Assembly: GCA_002320285.1 (NCBI GenBank)
Contig: DCKE01000005.1
Span: 387,394 to 451,393, forward strand
Source of the DNA: Flavobacteriaceae bacterium UBA1682
Lineage (GTDB): Bacteria > Bacteroidota > Bacteroidia > Flavobacteriales > Flavobacteriaceae
Direction of reading: 5' to 3'
Length of the DNA stretch: 64,000 nt
The position numbers were made by a program, and so were the translations under genes. The notes beneath the pieces were generated by a model that saw only the letters and a program-made list of their open reading frames with translations, made no database searches and was not told the origin of the DNA. Each line of letters opens with the position of its first letter. Position 1 is the first letter of the stretch. This document shows, in pieces, positions 45,661 to 54,650 of this stretch.

Positions 45661-48393
45661 TTATCTTTTTAGATAATCTCTTAATACATATTGAAGAATT
45701 CCACCATTTTTGTAATATTCAATTTCAATGGCGGAGTCAAATCGAGCCAAAACCTCGAATTCAATTTTTTCTCCCGATTTCTTTTCAGCAATAACCTTTA
45801 GGCGTTTATGCGGCGTTAATCCACTGGCCAATCCGGTAATCGTAATAATCTCAGTACCATCTAATCCCAATGAAGGTGCGGTATCTGGATGTATAAATTC
45901 CAATGGAGCAACTCCCATTCCCACTAGGTTACTACGGTGAATTCGCTCGAAACTTTCGGCGATCACTGCTTTTACCCCCAGTAAAAAGGTTCCTTTTGCT
46001 GCCCAATCTCGCGACGATCCGCTACCGTATTCTTTTCCTGCAAAGATCACCAAAGGCGTAGCGTCTTGCTGATATTTTGCAGCTGTTTCAAAAACAGTCA
46101 GCGATTCTCCAGTCGGCAAATAGGTACTGTAACCTCCTTCGCGTTGTGCTATCTTATTTTTAATTCGCACATTGGCAAAGGTTCCTCTCATCATCACTTC
46201 ATGATTTCCTCTTCGCGAACCGTATGAATTGAAATCCTTGGGATCAACCCCTTGAGACATCAAATATTTTCCCGCAGCCGATTCCTGATTAAATGAACCC
46301 GCTGGTGAAATATGATCGGTAGTCACTGAATCTCCTAAATACAATAATACACGAGCTCGAACAACATCTTCTAAAGGCAACAATTCTTCATTGATATTCT
46401 CAAAGAAAGGTGCTTCTCGAACATAAGTCGAATCCGGATTCCAATCGAACTTCTGACCTAAAGGTGCCTGTAAGTCTTTCCAATCTTGCTCTCCATCGAA
46501 AATAACGCCATAGACCTCATCGAAATCCTCTTTTTTCATAGCGGTACTAATTACCTCATTAATCTCCTCTTGGGTTGGCCAAATATCTCTTAAATAAACC
46601 GGTTCCCCATTGGGATCGTAATCCAAAGGATCATTGATCAAATCAATATCTACTCGACCCACCAAGGCATAAGCAACCACCAACATGGGCGACATTAAGA
46701 AATTCATCTTAACCTGTGAGTGCACTCGCGCTTCAAAGTTTCTGTTGCCCGATAATACCGAGGCAACCACCAGGTCTTCTTTATCTACCGCCTCTGCAAT
46801 ATGCGGAGGTAAAGGTCCGCTATTCCCAATACAAGAAGTACAACCGTATCCCACAGTATGGAAACGCAATGCCTCTAAATCCTCAGACAGACCGGAGCGC
46901 TCCAAATACTTCGTCACCACTTTAGACCCCGGAGCCAAACTGGTTTTGACCCACGATTTGGTTCGTAGTCCCCGTTCAATCGCTTTTCGCGCCACCAATC
47001 CCGCACCGATCATCACATCGGGATTTGAGGTATTGGTACAACTGGTAATCGCGGCTATCACGATACTACCATCACTGAGTATATATTCTTTGTTTTTTAA
47101 TTTTATACGTACAGAACGCAAGGTATCTGTCGCGACTTCAATACTCGTTGCATGTTTGGGAATCGGATTGTCTTCAAAACGAAACTCCGTACCAGACCCT
47201 CCTTCTTCCAACCAAGTGTTTTCTCGACGTTCCTTAACTGAAACATAAGTTCTATTGTGCTCATCTGCTAACAAAGACGAAAAGGCTGTTGCTAAATCCT
47301 TGACAAATATTTTATCCTGCGGTCGTTTAGGTCCGGCAATCGTAGGAATCAAAGTATCCAAATTCAATTCCAATACATGAGAATACCCGATTTTATCTTC
47401 GTCAACTCTCCATAATAGATTTTCCTTGCAATAGTCTTCAACCAATTTGATCTGCTCTTCCGAGCGATTGGTCTTACGCATATAATTTAAGGTCTGATTG
47501 TCGATTGGGAAGTAGGTAACGGTACAACCAAATTCCGGTGACATATTCGATATCGTTGCACGATCCGTCACAGACAAGTGATCCAAGCCCGAACCGAAAA
47601 CTTCAACGAATTTACCAACCACTCCATAGTCACGCAGTAATTTAGTAATGGTCAACACCATATCTGTAGCAGTAGAACCCTGCGGAATTTTCCCAGTCAA
47701 CTTTAATCCAACTACTTCGGGACAGGTAAAATAAATCGGTTGGCCCAACATAGCAGCCTCCGCTTCAATTCCTCCAACACCCCATGCGATAACACCAATC
47801 CCATTGACCATAGGTGTGTGCGAATCGGTTCCGACCAAGGTGTCTGGAAAAGCCCAACCGTCTCTTTTAATGACCCCCTGAGCTAAATACTCCAAATTGA
47901 CCTGATGACAAATCCCCATACCTGGCGGTACAACGGTGAAATTATTCATGCCTTGTTGCCCCCATTTCAGCAACTCATATCTTTCGGAATTTCGTTCATA
48001 TTCTTTCTCAACATTCTTCTCATACGAATAATCCGTACCGAAGAAGTCCACTTGAACGGAATGATCAATGACTAAATCAACCGGAATGGCTGGATTGATT
48101 TTATTTCCATCCTTTCCCTTTCTAATAAACTCATCACGCAAAGAAGCCATATCCACTACAGCAGGAACCCCAGTGAAATCTTGCATTAATACCCTCGCAG
48201 GTTTAAATGGGATATCTTTATCGGTACCCTTCGGATCCCAGTGAATTAACGTTTCTAAATGCTCATCCGTAACCACAAAACCATCGTGATTTCTCAATAC
48301 ATTTTCCAATAAAATCCGAATTGAAAAGGGCAATTTAGAAATCGGTTTTCCCTCCTCTTGCAGTTTCCTCAAAGAAGCTATTTTGTAATCCAT
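45661..48393 (-). CDS. acnA: Aconitate hydratase A
   Basis: 910-aa TCA-cycle enzyme that interconverts citrate and isocitrate. The [4Fe-4S] ligands are in AAITSCTNTSNPD and GYGCTSCIGNSGPL. Active-site stretches GTDSHTPMVNGIGV and the C-terminal swivel-domain motif GKEYGSGSSRDWAAKG are present. An in-frame stop 9 bp before the ATG fixes the start, making the N-terminus somewhat shorter than in E. coli AcnA. It appears to be a single-gene unit. Confidence 0.96.
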   Translation of the reverse strand: MDYKIASLRKLQEEGKPISKLPFSIRILLENVLRNHDGFVVTDEHLETLIHWDPKGTDKDIPFKPARVLMQDFTGVPAVVDMASLRDEFIRKGKDGNKINPAIPVDLVIDHSVQVDFFGTDYSYEKNVEKEYERNSERYELLKWGQQGMNNFTVVPPGMGICHQVNLEYLAQGVIKRDGWAFPDTLVGTDSHTPMVNGIGVIAWGVGGIEAEAAMLGQPIYFTCPEVVGLKLTGKIPQGSTATDMVLTITKLLRDYGVVGKFVEVFGSGLDHLSVTDRATISNMSPEFGCTVTYFPIDNQTLNYMRKTNRSEEQIKLVEDYCKENLLWRVDEDKIGYSHVLELNLDTLIPTIAGPKRPQDKIFVKDLATAFSSLLADEHNRTYVSVKERRENTWLEEGGSGTEFRFEDNPIPKHATSIEVATDTLRSVRIKLKNKEYILSDGSIVIAAITSCTNTSNPDVMIGAGLVARKAIERGLRTKSWVKTSLAPGSKVVTKYLERSGLSEDLEALRFHTVGYGCTSCIGNSGPLPPHIAEAVDKEDLVVASVLSGNRNFEARVHSQVKMNFLMSPMLVVAYALVGRVDIDLINDPLDYDPNGEPVYLRDIWPTQEEINEVISTAMKKEDFDEVYGVIFDGEQDWKDLQAPLGQKFDWNPDSTYVREAPFFENINEELLPLEDVVRARVLLYLGDSVTTDHISPAGSFNQESAAGKYLMSQGVDPKDFNSYGSRRGNHEVMMRGTFANVRIKNKIAQREGGYSTYLPTGESLTVFETAAKYQQDATPLVIFAGKEYGSGSSRDWAAKGTFLLGVKAVIAESFERIHRSNLVGMGVAPLEFIHPDTAPSLGLDGTEIITITGLASGLTPHKRLKVIAEKKSGEKIEFEVLARFDSAIEIEYYKNGGILQYVLRDYLKR

Positions 48394-48678
48394 AATTTGT
48401 TAGTTTTTTGTTCCCTCTAATTTACAAAACAAAGTCGATCAAGACCTTATAATTTATAATTATTATCGAAAGCGCTATAAAACAAACCTTTTATCTCAAA
48501 AAATTAAAATTAGCACCTGAAAAACCATCATTAAGACAGTACTGACATCGGGAAAAAAAATAACAACAAGACTTAAAACAACAAAATGCAAATAATCAAA
48601 GTAAAGTAATCGCAATACCATAGTGCTAAGGGCAATTTTTAAACTATCTTCGATGCACTACATTACTAACTATAAGTT

Positions 48679-49452
48679 ATGGAAAAACTTTTTTATATCC
48701 TAATTTTGATCGCCCTAACTACCGCATGCAAGACGATTAAAAGCGGGTACTTTGTAGAGCAATCAACCGCTACAGTAAACAAAACAACTCTTGTTATCTT
48801 AAACGAACACGCTAAAAATACGCAGCTATTTAACCAGGTTTCCATAAGAGGTACGGTTGACTATACTTCCAACACCATCAATCAAGAAGTCGGCATGCAT
48901 ATCAAAATAGAGAAAGATAAACAAATCCTTGTGAGCATCAACTTTAAAGGTTTTCCCATAGCCAAGGCTTTAATCACTCCACAGAAATTAAGTTATTACC
49001 AAAACCTAAATAGCACGTACTACGAAGGAGATTATACGGCCTTAAATCATATAGTTGGCAAAGATCTTACCTATAGTCAGCTACAAAATATATTATTAGG
49101 TCAATTAACGGATGATCCAATCAATCGTAATTTTATCACAAGCATGGAAGATGGATTTCATAAATTGAGCTACTCCACTCCTGATCAAACTCAGTCTACC
49201 TACTATCTGGAAGGCCAAAGTGCCTTACTTAAAAAAGAAGAAATAACAACCGTAAATTCCAATCAAAAAGTAACCATATCCTATCCCAATTATCAAAAAG
49301 TAGCGAATTTTACCATTCCAGCAACTATAAACATCCATGCACAGCTAGAACAAACGACCAATATCCACATCGAATATAACAAGGTTACTTTCAATGAAGA
49401 CAACACGATAAAGTACAAGATTCCGACATCTTATAAGAGAATCTATTTGTAA
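48679..49452 (+). CDS. DUF4292-family lipoprotein
   Basis: 257-aa predicted lipoprotein, signal and lipobox ending ILIALTTACKT (Cys 17). The body matches DUF4292, a LolB/LppX-like beta-cup family of Bacteroidota: GMHIKIEKDKQILVSINFKG, then AKALITPQKLSYYQNLNSTY and YSQLQNILLGQL. A role in lipid or lipoprotein handling in the envelope is plausible by fold but unproven. The last about 60 codons and the sequence beyond are duplicated at 51979-52352, where this gene's copy is broken. Confidence 0.82.
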   Translation: MEKLFYILILIALTTACKTIKSGYFVEQSTATVNKTTLVILNEHAKNTQLFNQVSIRGTVDYTSNTINQEVGMHIKIEKDKQILVSINFKGFPIAKALITPQKLSYYQNLNSTYYEGDYTALNHIVGKDLTYSQLQNILLGQLTDDPINRNFITSMEDGFHKLSYSTPDQTQSTYYLEGQSALLKKEEITTVNSNQKVTISYPNYQKVANFTIPATINIHAQLEQTTNIHIEYNKVTFNEDNTIKYKIPTSYKRIYL

Positions 49453-49479
49453 GTATTAAGAAATTGTATAATCCAATTT

Positions 49480-49640
49480 TCAACCTAGATACTATCACAC
49501 CTCGCCTTAGACCAATCAATGTATGGATAACGTTCTTTTAAAGTATTTAAATCTCGTTCGGAATTATTGACAACAACAGCAAGAACTTTCTTTTTAGATG
49601 CATAATTATATTACCTACAATAGGTGATTTTACCTTTTTA
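49480..49640 (-). pseudogene. Broken paralogue of the 80-aa gene at 52188
   Basis: The - strand reads YASKKKVLAVVVNNSERDLN and then YPYIDWSKARCDS before a stop, closely similar to YALRKEVRAVVVNISERDFS and IYWSKARVDS of the intact copy at 52188-52430. The 5' part is scrambled and no start codon remains. It belongs to a segmental duplication covering the end of the DUF4292 gene. Confidence 0.8.
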
Positions 49641-49723
49641 TATCGGTGTATCAAGTTTGATATCTTTAAAAAAAACACTATAGAACCCTCTACCTGTATT
49701 GGTAAGAAGGAAAACGCTTCAAA

Positions 49724-50569
49724 TTACTTACAAAGCTTTTGTAGATCTTCAAAATCTTTATCTGCCCTAAAATGCTGGTGTTTTTCGACTCCCAATTTAA
49801 TACCCGTTTCGAAATCTTGACATGCTCTTACTTTGTCTCCCATTTTCATATATAACTCCGCTCTATTGATAAAAGCAATAGCATAATCTCCTTTCAGTTC
49901 AATGGACTTATTTGCATCGATTAATGCTTTATCATAATCTTTTATCTCTTGATAAAGGCTCGCTCGATTGTTATAGAGGATATAACTATTTGGATTATCT
50001 GGAAATTCTTTTAAGAGAATCTCATAGTCGGCAAGAGCTTCGTCATAAAGTTTGAGTTTTTTCTTTAATCCTATTAAATTACCTAGCGATTTAAAATCCT
50101 TGGGATCCCTTTTTAATTGTTCTTCAAGATCTTTTTTTGCCTCCTCATATTTATCCAACATAATATAGGCATATCCTCTATCAAAAAAGATAGAAGGATA
50201 ACTTGGATTTTGATTCATAATCATCCCATAATCTCTTATTGCATTGTCAAAATCTTTTGCATCCATATAGGTATTCGCTCGAGAATATAACACATCTATA
50301 CTACCCCCTTTTTCCAGTGAAGCTGTAAAATCGCTAATCGCCTGCTCATAGTTTTTTTGCAGTCTATTGACTTGTCCTCTATTGGAGTAAGCCGCCACAA
50401 AATCCGGATCCGCTTTTATAGCCTGATCAAAAGATTTTATTGCTTTTTCAAACTGCTTGTTTTTCGCGAATTCAATTCCTTTATTATTAAAATCAACCGG
50501 TTTACCTTGGGCCAATCCAGTCAACTTGAACAATACAACAAACAACAACAAAACCGTATTCTTCATCAT
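49724..50569 (-). CDS. Exported TPR-repeat protein
   Basis: 281-aa protein with a signal peptide ending LTGLAQ (residue about 21), followed by seven or so TPR units, for example NNKGIEFAKNKQFEKAIKSF, QAIKADPDFVAAYSNRGQVN and DKALIDANKSIELKGDYAIA. It is a tetratricopeptide scaffold in the periplasm or outer membrane. It is inserted between the two halves of the segmental duplication, alone on its strand. Confidence 0.8.
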   Translation of the reverse strand: MMKNTVLLLFVVLFKLTGLAQGKPVDFNNKGIEFAKNKQFEKAIKSFDQAIKADPDFVAAYSNRGQVNRLQKNYEQAISDFTASLEKGGSIDVLYSRANTYMDAKDFDNAIRDYGMIMNQNPSYPSIFFDRGYAYIMLDKYEEAKKDLEEQLKRDPKDFKSLGNLIGLKKKLKLYDEALADYEILLKEFPDNPNSYILYNNRASLYQEIKDYDKALIDANKSIELKGDYAIAFINRAELYMKMGDKVRACQDFETGIKLGVEKHQHFRADKDFEDLQKLCK

Positions 50570-50832
50570 TTTATATTTTTAATAATCAGTACTAAAACCG
50601 TGGTAAATTCATAAACACCACTTATGCTGGCAAATATACTTTTAATTATTTAACAAAAAGAAAGACCATAGGCTCACGCCCTCGTTTTTATGCTTCTCCT
50701 CTACTTATGAAATTAAAATTGTAACGCAGTGTCCCACCGCTGATAGCAGTATCATACTACTAGACATAACGCCTTTTTTATATTGTCGAAAAGGTATGTT
50801 TAGTACCGCAGTACGATGTCTCTACAATGTTT

Positions 50833-50980
50833 AAAGTAAGAAGATTTTTGAAGCGAGCAAGGCACTAGGCCGCAAGCAGAACATTGGAGTGTAGCTGTTT
50901 TAGCTATTGAGTTGAAGAGTCATACCCACACCAAAGGATTGACTCCATCGAATTTCAGTTCGTGCGCTAGCGAGGACGTC
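50833..50980. repeat. Dispersed repeat, copy 1
   Basis: About 150 bp beginning aaagtaagaagatttttgaa, closely similar by eye to 52447-52595. It contains the motif accaaaggattgactccatc, a weaker relative of which occurs at 60358-60455. All reading frames have stops. It lies in the 591-bp gap 50570-51160, which otherwise holds only a terminator at 51114. Confidence 0.75.
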
Positions 50981-51113
50981 TACTTTTAAGCTGAATACAT
51001 CTTATGTAGCCGATAATCCCAATTGAAGTACACATTCGCATAGTAAACAACAGTACTATCATCATACAATAGTCAGCAATCTAAAAACTATTTCTTAAGC
51101 CCTCCCCCAACGA

Positions 51114-51148
51114 AACAAATAGGCAAACTACTAGATTGCCTATTTGTT
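51114..51148 (-). terminator. Terminator after the Cys-rich lipoprotein gene
   Basis: aacaaataggcaa and ttgcctatttgtt form a 13-bp perfect stem with a 9-nt loop, 12 bp beyond the stop of the leftward gene at 51161. Confidence 0.8.
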
Positions 51149-51160
51149 ATCTAAAGTAAC

Positions 51161-51763
51161 TTATTTCTTGTATTCCCAATAAATTTGGTCAGTCCAGCCT
51201 TTACGAATGTAGTAATCTGCTAATAAATACCTATCTACTCTGACTTCAATTAAACTTGCTTGTAGATACAAAGTACTCGTAGAGGTCACTGTTCTCGTAC
51301 AAGTATAAAAACAAGAACTACAATCCGTTCCTTTGGGTAGGCATTGACTGCCAGAACAACCGCTAGATGCGCAGCTTGTCGTTGTAGCATATACATACCC
51401 CTTATCGACAAAAGCACCAACAGTAGAAGTATAACCCGTACTACTTGATGTTGCCCGTAGGTAGTAATCCTGCTCCAACTCAATCAAACCCACGGCATCC
51501 AATTTAGCGTCAATTTTAGATTGAATAAGCAAATTCCTATTCCAATTACTCAACAACAATTCGCTATTTTTGGTTAAAACCGCCTTATTACCCTCAGATA
51601 TATATCCAATAATCGGATTGTCTAAATCCTTATCGTCAATTGGAAGCTGCAATACTTTTTTATAAACTTTTTCACGCCTTTCACCTTGTTCGTTAGAGCA
51701 GGAATACGTAAAAACAGTTGACATAAAAAGCATAAAAACCATTAAATACTTAATTTTTCTCAT
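51161..51763 (-). CDS. Cys-rich predicted lipoprotein of unknown function
   Basis: 200-aa protein with type II signal ending STVFTYSCSN (lipobox Cys 22). The mature part has a helical stretch (about 30-95), then a cluster of seven cysteines in a 30-residue S/T-rich segment (TTTSCASSGCSGSQCLPKG and DCSSCFYTCTRT), and ends with a WTDQIYWEYKK tail. The cysteines may form disulfides or bind metal. No family was recognised. It has its own terminator. Confidence 0.65.
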   Translation of the reverse strand: MRKIKYLMVFMLFMSTVFTYSCSNEQGERREKVYKKVLQLPIDDKDLDNPIIGYISEGNKAVLTKNSELLLSNWNRNLLIQSKIDAKLDAVGLIELEQDYYLRATSSSTGYTSTVGAFVDKGYVYATTTSCASSGCSGSQCLPKGTDCSSCFYTCTRTVTSTSTLYLQASLIEVRVDRYLLADYYIRKGWTDQIYWEYKK

Positions 51764-51978
51764 ATAACATTGATTTTATGTGATTAATAAAATACTAATA
51801 TATATAAAAAAGTTGTTAATTAATTAAACACTGATTTTTTTATGATTTTTTATATTAGAGAAAATTGTAATACGTATCATTACTGAAGAATCGTTATAGG
51901 AAGAACTAATCATTCCGTAATCCTCTTATATTGAAGAAAGACATTCTTCTCAAAAAAGGACGGATAACAACTTTCAAT

Positions 51979-52167
51979 TAAAAAGTAATCATATCCCATC
52001 CCAATTATCAATAAGTATCGAATTATACCATTCCAGCAATTATAAACACACATGCACAGCTAAAACAAACAACCAATATCCACATTGAATACAACAAGGT
52101 TGTTTTCAGTGAAGACAACACGATAAAGTACAAGATTCCAATATCTAATAAGAGAATCTATTTGTAA
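51979..52167 (+). pseudogene. Broken 3' copy of the DUF4292 gene
   Basis: The + frame reads PAIINTHAQLKQTTNIHIEY and then SEDNTIKYKIPISNKRIYL to a TAA at 52165, nearly the same as the C-terminus of the lipoprotein at 48679-49452. One in-frame TAA interrupts near 52015, and all upstream coding sequence is missing. The rest of 51764-51978 shows nothing recognisable. Confidence 0.85.
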
Positions 52168-52187
52168 GTATTAAGTAATTCTATAGT

Positions 52188-52430
52188 CTAATTTTTAATC
52201 AAGGTACTATCGACACGCGCCTTAGACCAATAAATATTTGGACAACATTCTTTTAAAGCACTGAAATCTCGTTCGGAAATATTGACGACAACAGCTCGGA
52301 CTTCCTTTCTTAATGCATAATCATCTATAATTATTTTACCTTTATGTATCTCCGCTGACACTCGCATCTTACTGCTGGACATTAGGTGTTTTTCCTCTTT
52401 TAGAAAAGGTCTATTTAGTAACTCAGTCAT
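52188..52430 (-). CDS. Small unknown protein, 80 aa (duplicated locus)
   Basis: 80-aa soluble protein, charged, without signal peptide. A plausible internal start at MSSSKMRVSAEIHKG would give 64 residues. The core EVRAVVVNISERDFSALKE followed by IYWSKARVDS is also present, broken, at 49480-49640. The existence of two related copies and the retention of the frame in this one support it being real. Function unknown. Confidence 0.55.
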   Translation of the reverse strand: MTELLNRPFLKEEKHLMSSSKMRVSAEIHKGKIIIDDYALRKEVRAVVVNISERDFSALKECCPNIYWSKARVDSTLIKN

Positions 52431-52446
52431 AAGTCTTTACACTATG

Positions 52447-52595
52447 GAAAGTAAGAAGATTTTTGAAGCTAGCAAGGCACTAGGTACCAAGCAGAACATT
52501 GGAGAGTAGCTGTTTTAGCTATTGAATTGAAGAGTCGTAGCCACACCAAAGGATTGTACTCCATCGCATTTCGGGCGACAGCGGGCGACTTGTCT
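52447..52595. repeat. Dispersed repeat, copy 2
   Basis: Matches 50833-50980 in the same orientation: gaaagtaagaagatttttga, then agcaaggcactagg, then tagctgttttagctattga and accaaaggattgtactccat. It lies right beyond the 80-aa gene's start, so it travels near the segmental duplication. Confidence 0.75.
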
Positions 52596-52908
52596 AAATC
52601 CAACATAAGAACAATAATAAACACAACCACACTAATCTAATTTTAGATCCCTATTAATTTACAAAATCAATATAAATTCAATTCTTCTAAAAAATAACAT
52701 AATTTACATATAATCAGTCTTTTACAAAATACCAAAAACAGAATCTAATCAAAATACTAAATTTAACAAATATTAGCACATAAAAAACAAATATAAGCAC
52801 TACAAACTAACAAATTAACAAACAAACACGCCTATATTATAAATAATAATTAATACTAAGTTTGTTTTTTTGAAAATAATATATATTTTTATTCAAAAAA
52901 ACATCGTC
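52596..52908. other. AT-rich upstream region of the twin lipoproteins
   Basis: About 310 bp with extremely low GC and no coding pattern. It must carry the promoter for the genes at 52909 and 53671. Confidence 0.5.
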
Positions 52909-53658
52909 ATGAAACTAATCACATCATTATTTATCCTCTTTTATTTATTTGCAGGATGTCAGAAACAGCAAGACAACAAGGAGATCTATATAAAAGAAAA
53001 AATGCCCTTTATACTTGAAAATTTAAGTACAATAGAACTTGCTTCATTTAAAGAAGCTATGCTTTTTAATGAAGAAAATGCTTTAATTTCCTATGATATG
53101 GATTTATTGGAAAAAGGAGCTGGCAAATATTTCGATAGCGTTATAACAAATATTACTAGAGACTTTGGAGGTGATATCAGTCGAATCATCTTAGTCGATG
53201 AATTCGGCAACGAAAGAATCATTGAAAACAAAAAAATCCACCGCAACGTAAACGGAGAAGAGTTTGATTTAGAACTGATTAAAAACTGGGAAGGTGTTTT
53301 TTTGATTACCTCACTGACCTGTCCTCATTGTCTTATTCTATTTGAAGATCTGAACAAACTCGCTACATCCTCTACAAACAAAGATTACAAATTCGTTAGC
53401 TTATTCCTACAGTCTCCCGAAGTATTAGATAATTACAAAAAAGGAACTGCCTACGAAAATTTTGGTTTCTTAAATCAGGAATGGAATGTGTTTTTCTCTT
53501 CCAAAGAATTAATTCAAGAAATCCACCCCAATTATTTTCAAGAAGAACCGGGCTATCCCTATTTTTTTTTCAGGAAAGACAGCGAAAATATAGAGATAGC
53601 TAACGGCAAAGAATCGAAAGCACTTCAATTGATAACTGAATTATTAAATAGTAACTAA
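52909..53658 (+). CDS. Lipoprotein with thioredoxin-like domain, twin of the next gene
   Basis: 249-aa predicted lipoprotein; lipobox FYLFAGCQK (Cys about 17). Residues about 30-107 form a module (LSTIELASFKEAMLFNEENA, then ISYDMDLLEKGAGKYF and DISRIILVDEFGNE) that recurs in the next gene. The C-terminal part has LITSLTCPHCLILFEDL, a CPHC redox motif of thioredoxin type, and GYPYFFFRKD near the cis-proline position. An ATG at 52909 is preferred to a TTG 39 bp upstream. It is 12 bp from the next gene, in one operon. Confidence 0.72.
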   Translation: MKLITSLFILFYLFAGCQKQQDNKEIYIKEKMPFILENLSTIELASFKEAMLFNEENALISYDMDLLEKGAGKYFDSVITNITRDFGGDISRIILVDEFGNERIIENKKIHRNVNGEEFDLELIKNWEGVFLITSLTCPHCLILFEDLNKLATSSTNKDYKFVSLFLQSPEVLDNYKKGTAYENFGFLNQEWNVFFSSKELIQEIHPNYFQEEPGYPYFFFRKDSENIEIANGKESKALQLITELLNSN

Positions 53659-53670
53659 ATATATAAAATT

Positions 53671-54198
53671 ATGAAAAAAAGTAGATTTATTTTAATGTCA
53701 TTTATGATGGCAGTAGTTTTTGTTTCTTGTGAAAAAGACAATCAAGATACAACAGTAGAGGATTCAATCGAAAAAAAAACAGCATCAAAGCCCAAAAAAC
53801 CGGGTACTTATCATTACAAAAAATTGGTAAACAGCTTTCATGAAGGATGCGCTGAAGGAAAAGGCGTCTGTGTACTTTATGTCTCCGAATATGCGACAAC
53901 ATCACCAAATATCAATCCCTTAACCAAGAATGTTTCATATGAAATAGACAATTATATAAAAACAAAAATACCTATGATTTTTGAAAACCTAAATGCCAAA
54001 GAAATTGAGCAATTCAAAAAAATAATGGTTTTAAACGAAGAGAAAGCCCTAATTTCCTATGACATGGATCTGCTGGAAAAAGGCACATTAGAGAATTTTA
54101 AAAATGTTATTACCTCTATAACCAAGGATCTTGGAGGAGACACTAGTCGAATCATTTTAGTTAGTCCATCAGGTACAGAACAAATTATCTATAATTAA
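53671..54198 (+). CDS. Lipoprotein sharing the module of its neighbour
   Basis: 175-aa predicted lipoprotein; lipobox VFVSCEKD (Cys about 20). After a low-complexity K/P/S segment and a unique region with two cysteines (GCAEGKGVCVLYVSEY), residues about 95-175 repeat the neighbour's module: NAKEIEQFKKIMVLNEEKAL, ISYDMDLLEKGTLENF, DTSRIILVSPSGTEQ. The redox domain of the neighbour is absent. Both are probably transcribed together and end at the hairpin near 54253. Function unknown. Confidence 0.7.
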   Translation: MKKSRFILMSFMMAVVFVSCEKDNQDTTVEDSIEKKTASKPKKPGTYHYKKLVNSFHEGCAEGKGVCVLYVSEYATTSPNINPLTKNVSYEIDNYIKTKIPMIFENLNAKEIEQFKKIMVLNEEKALISYDMDLLEKGTLENFKNVITSITKDLGGDTSRIILVSPSGTEQIIYN

Positions 54199-54252
54199 GA
54201 AATATGGAGCTAGACAGAAAGTTTGTCAAAACCGTAAGATAAATTGATAAAA

Positions 54253-54284
54253 AATTCCCTTGTAATTAATTTCACGAGGGAATT
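54253..54284 (+). terminator. Terminator after the twin lipoproteins
   Basis: aattccct and agggaatt flank an imperfect inner stem, 55 bp after the last stop. It is weak but placed as expected. The rest of 54285-54520 shows nothing recognisable. Confidence 0.5.
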
Positions 54285-54520
54285 CCTTGTTCATAAATAC
54301 TATACTTGATTCCACTAGGAAATAACGATATACTAGTTGCCTACATCAAATTACTCGCTATAAAAGAGAACATTCTATTTAAGGTTGCCCGTTTGGACTA
54401 TACAACCTAAGCATCAATAACACAACCGCCTATAAGTAGGTTTGCATTTTAAATAATGGGGGTTACACATACATCTTACTATTTCCATATATCTTTTTTA
54501 AAGTTGTCAGTACATATGGG

Positions 54521-54650
54521 AGCTAATGTTTCGGAGCTATACGATCTGGAGGGAGAAGTAGCGAAAAGTTCAGTTTTATACAAAAGTGCTATAGACGAAT
54601 AGTTGTTGGATTTTGCCGTTTAACCTCCTTTTACAAAACCCTTGTTAACC
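54521..54650. repeat. attC-like site H (most distal)
   Basis: Left end agctaatgtttcggagc, right end acaaaacccttgttaacc. The cassette gene's TAA (54645-54647) lies inside the right GTTAACC box. The inner arms ggagggagaag and cctcctttt also pair. Confidence 0.6.
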
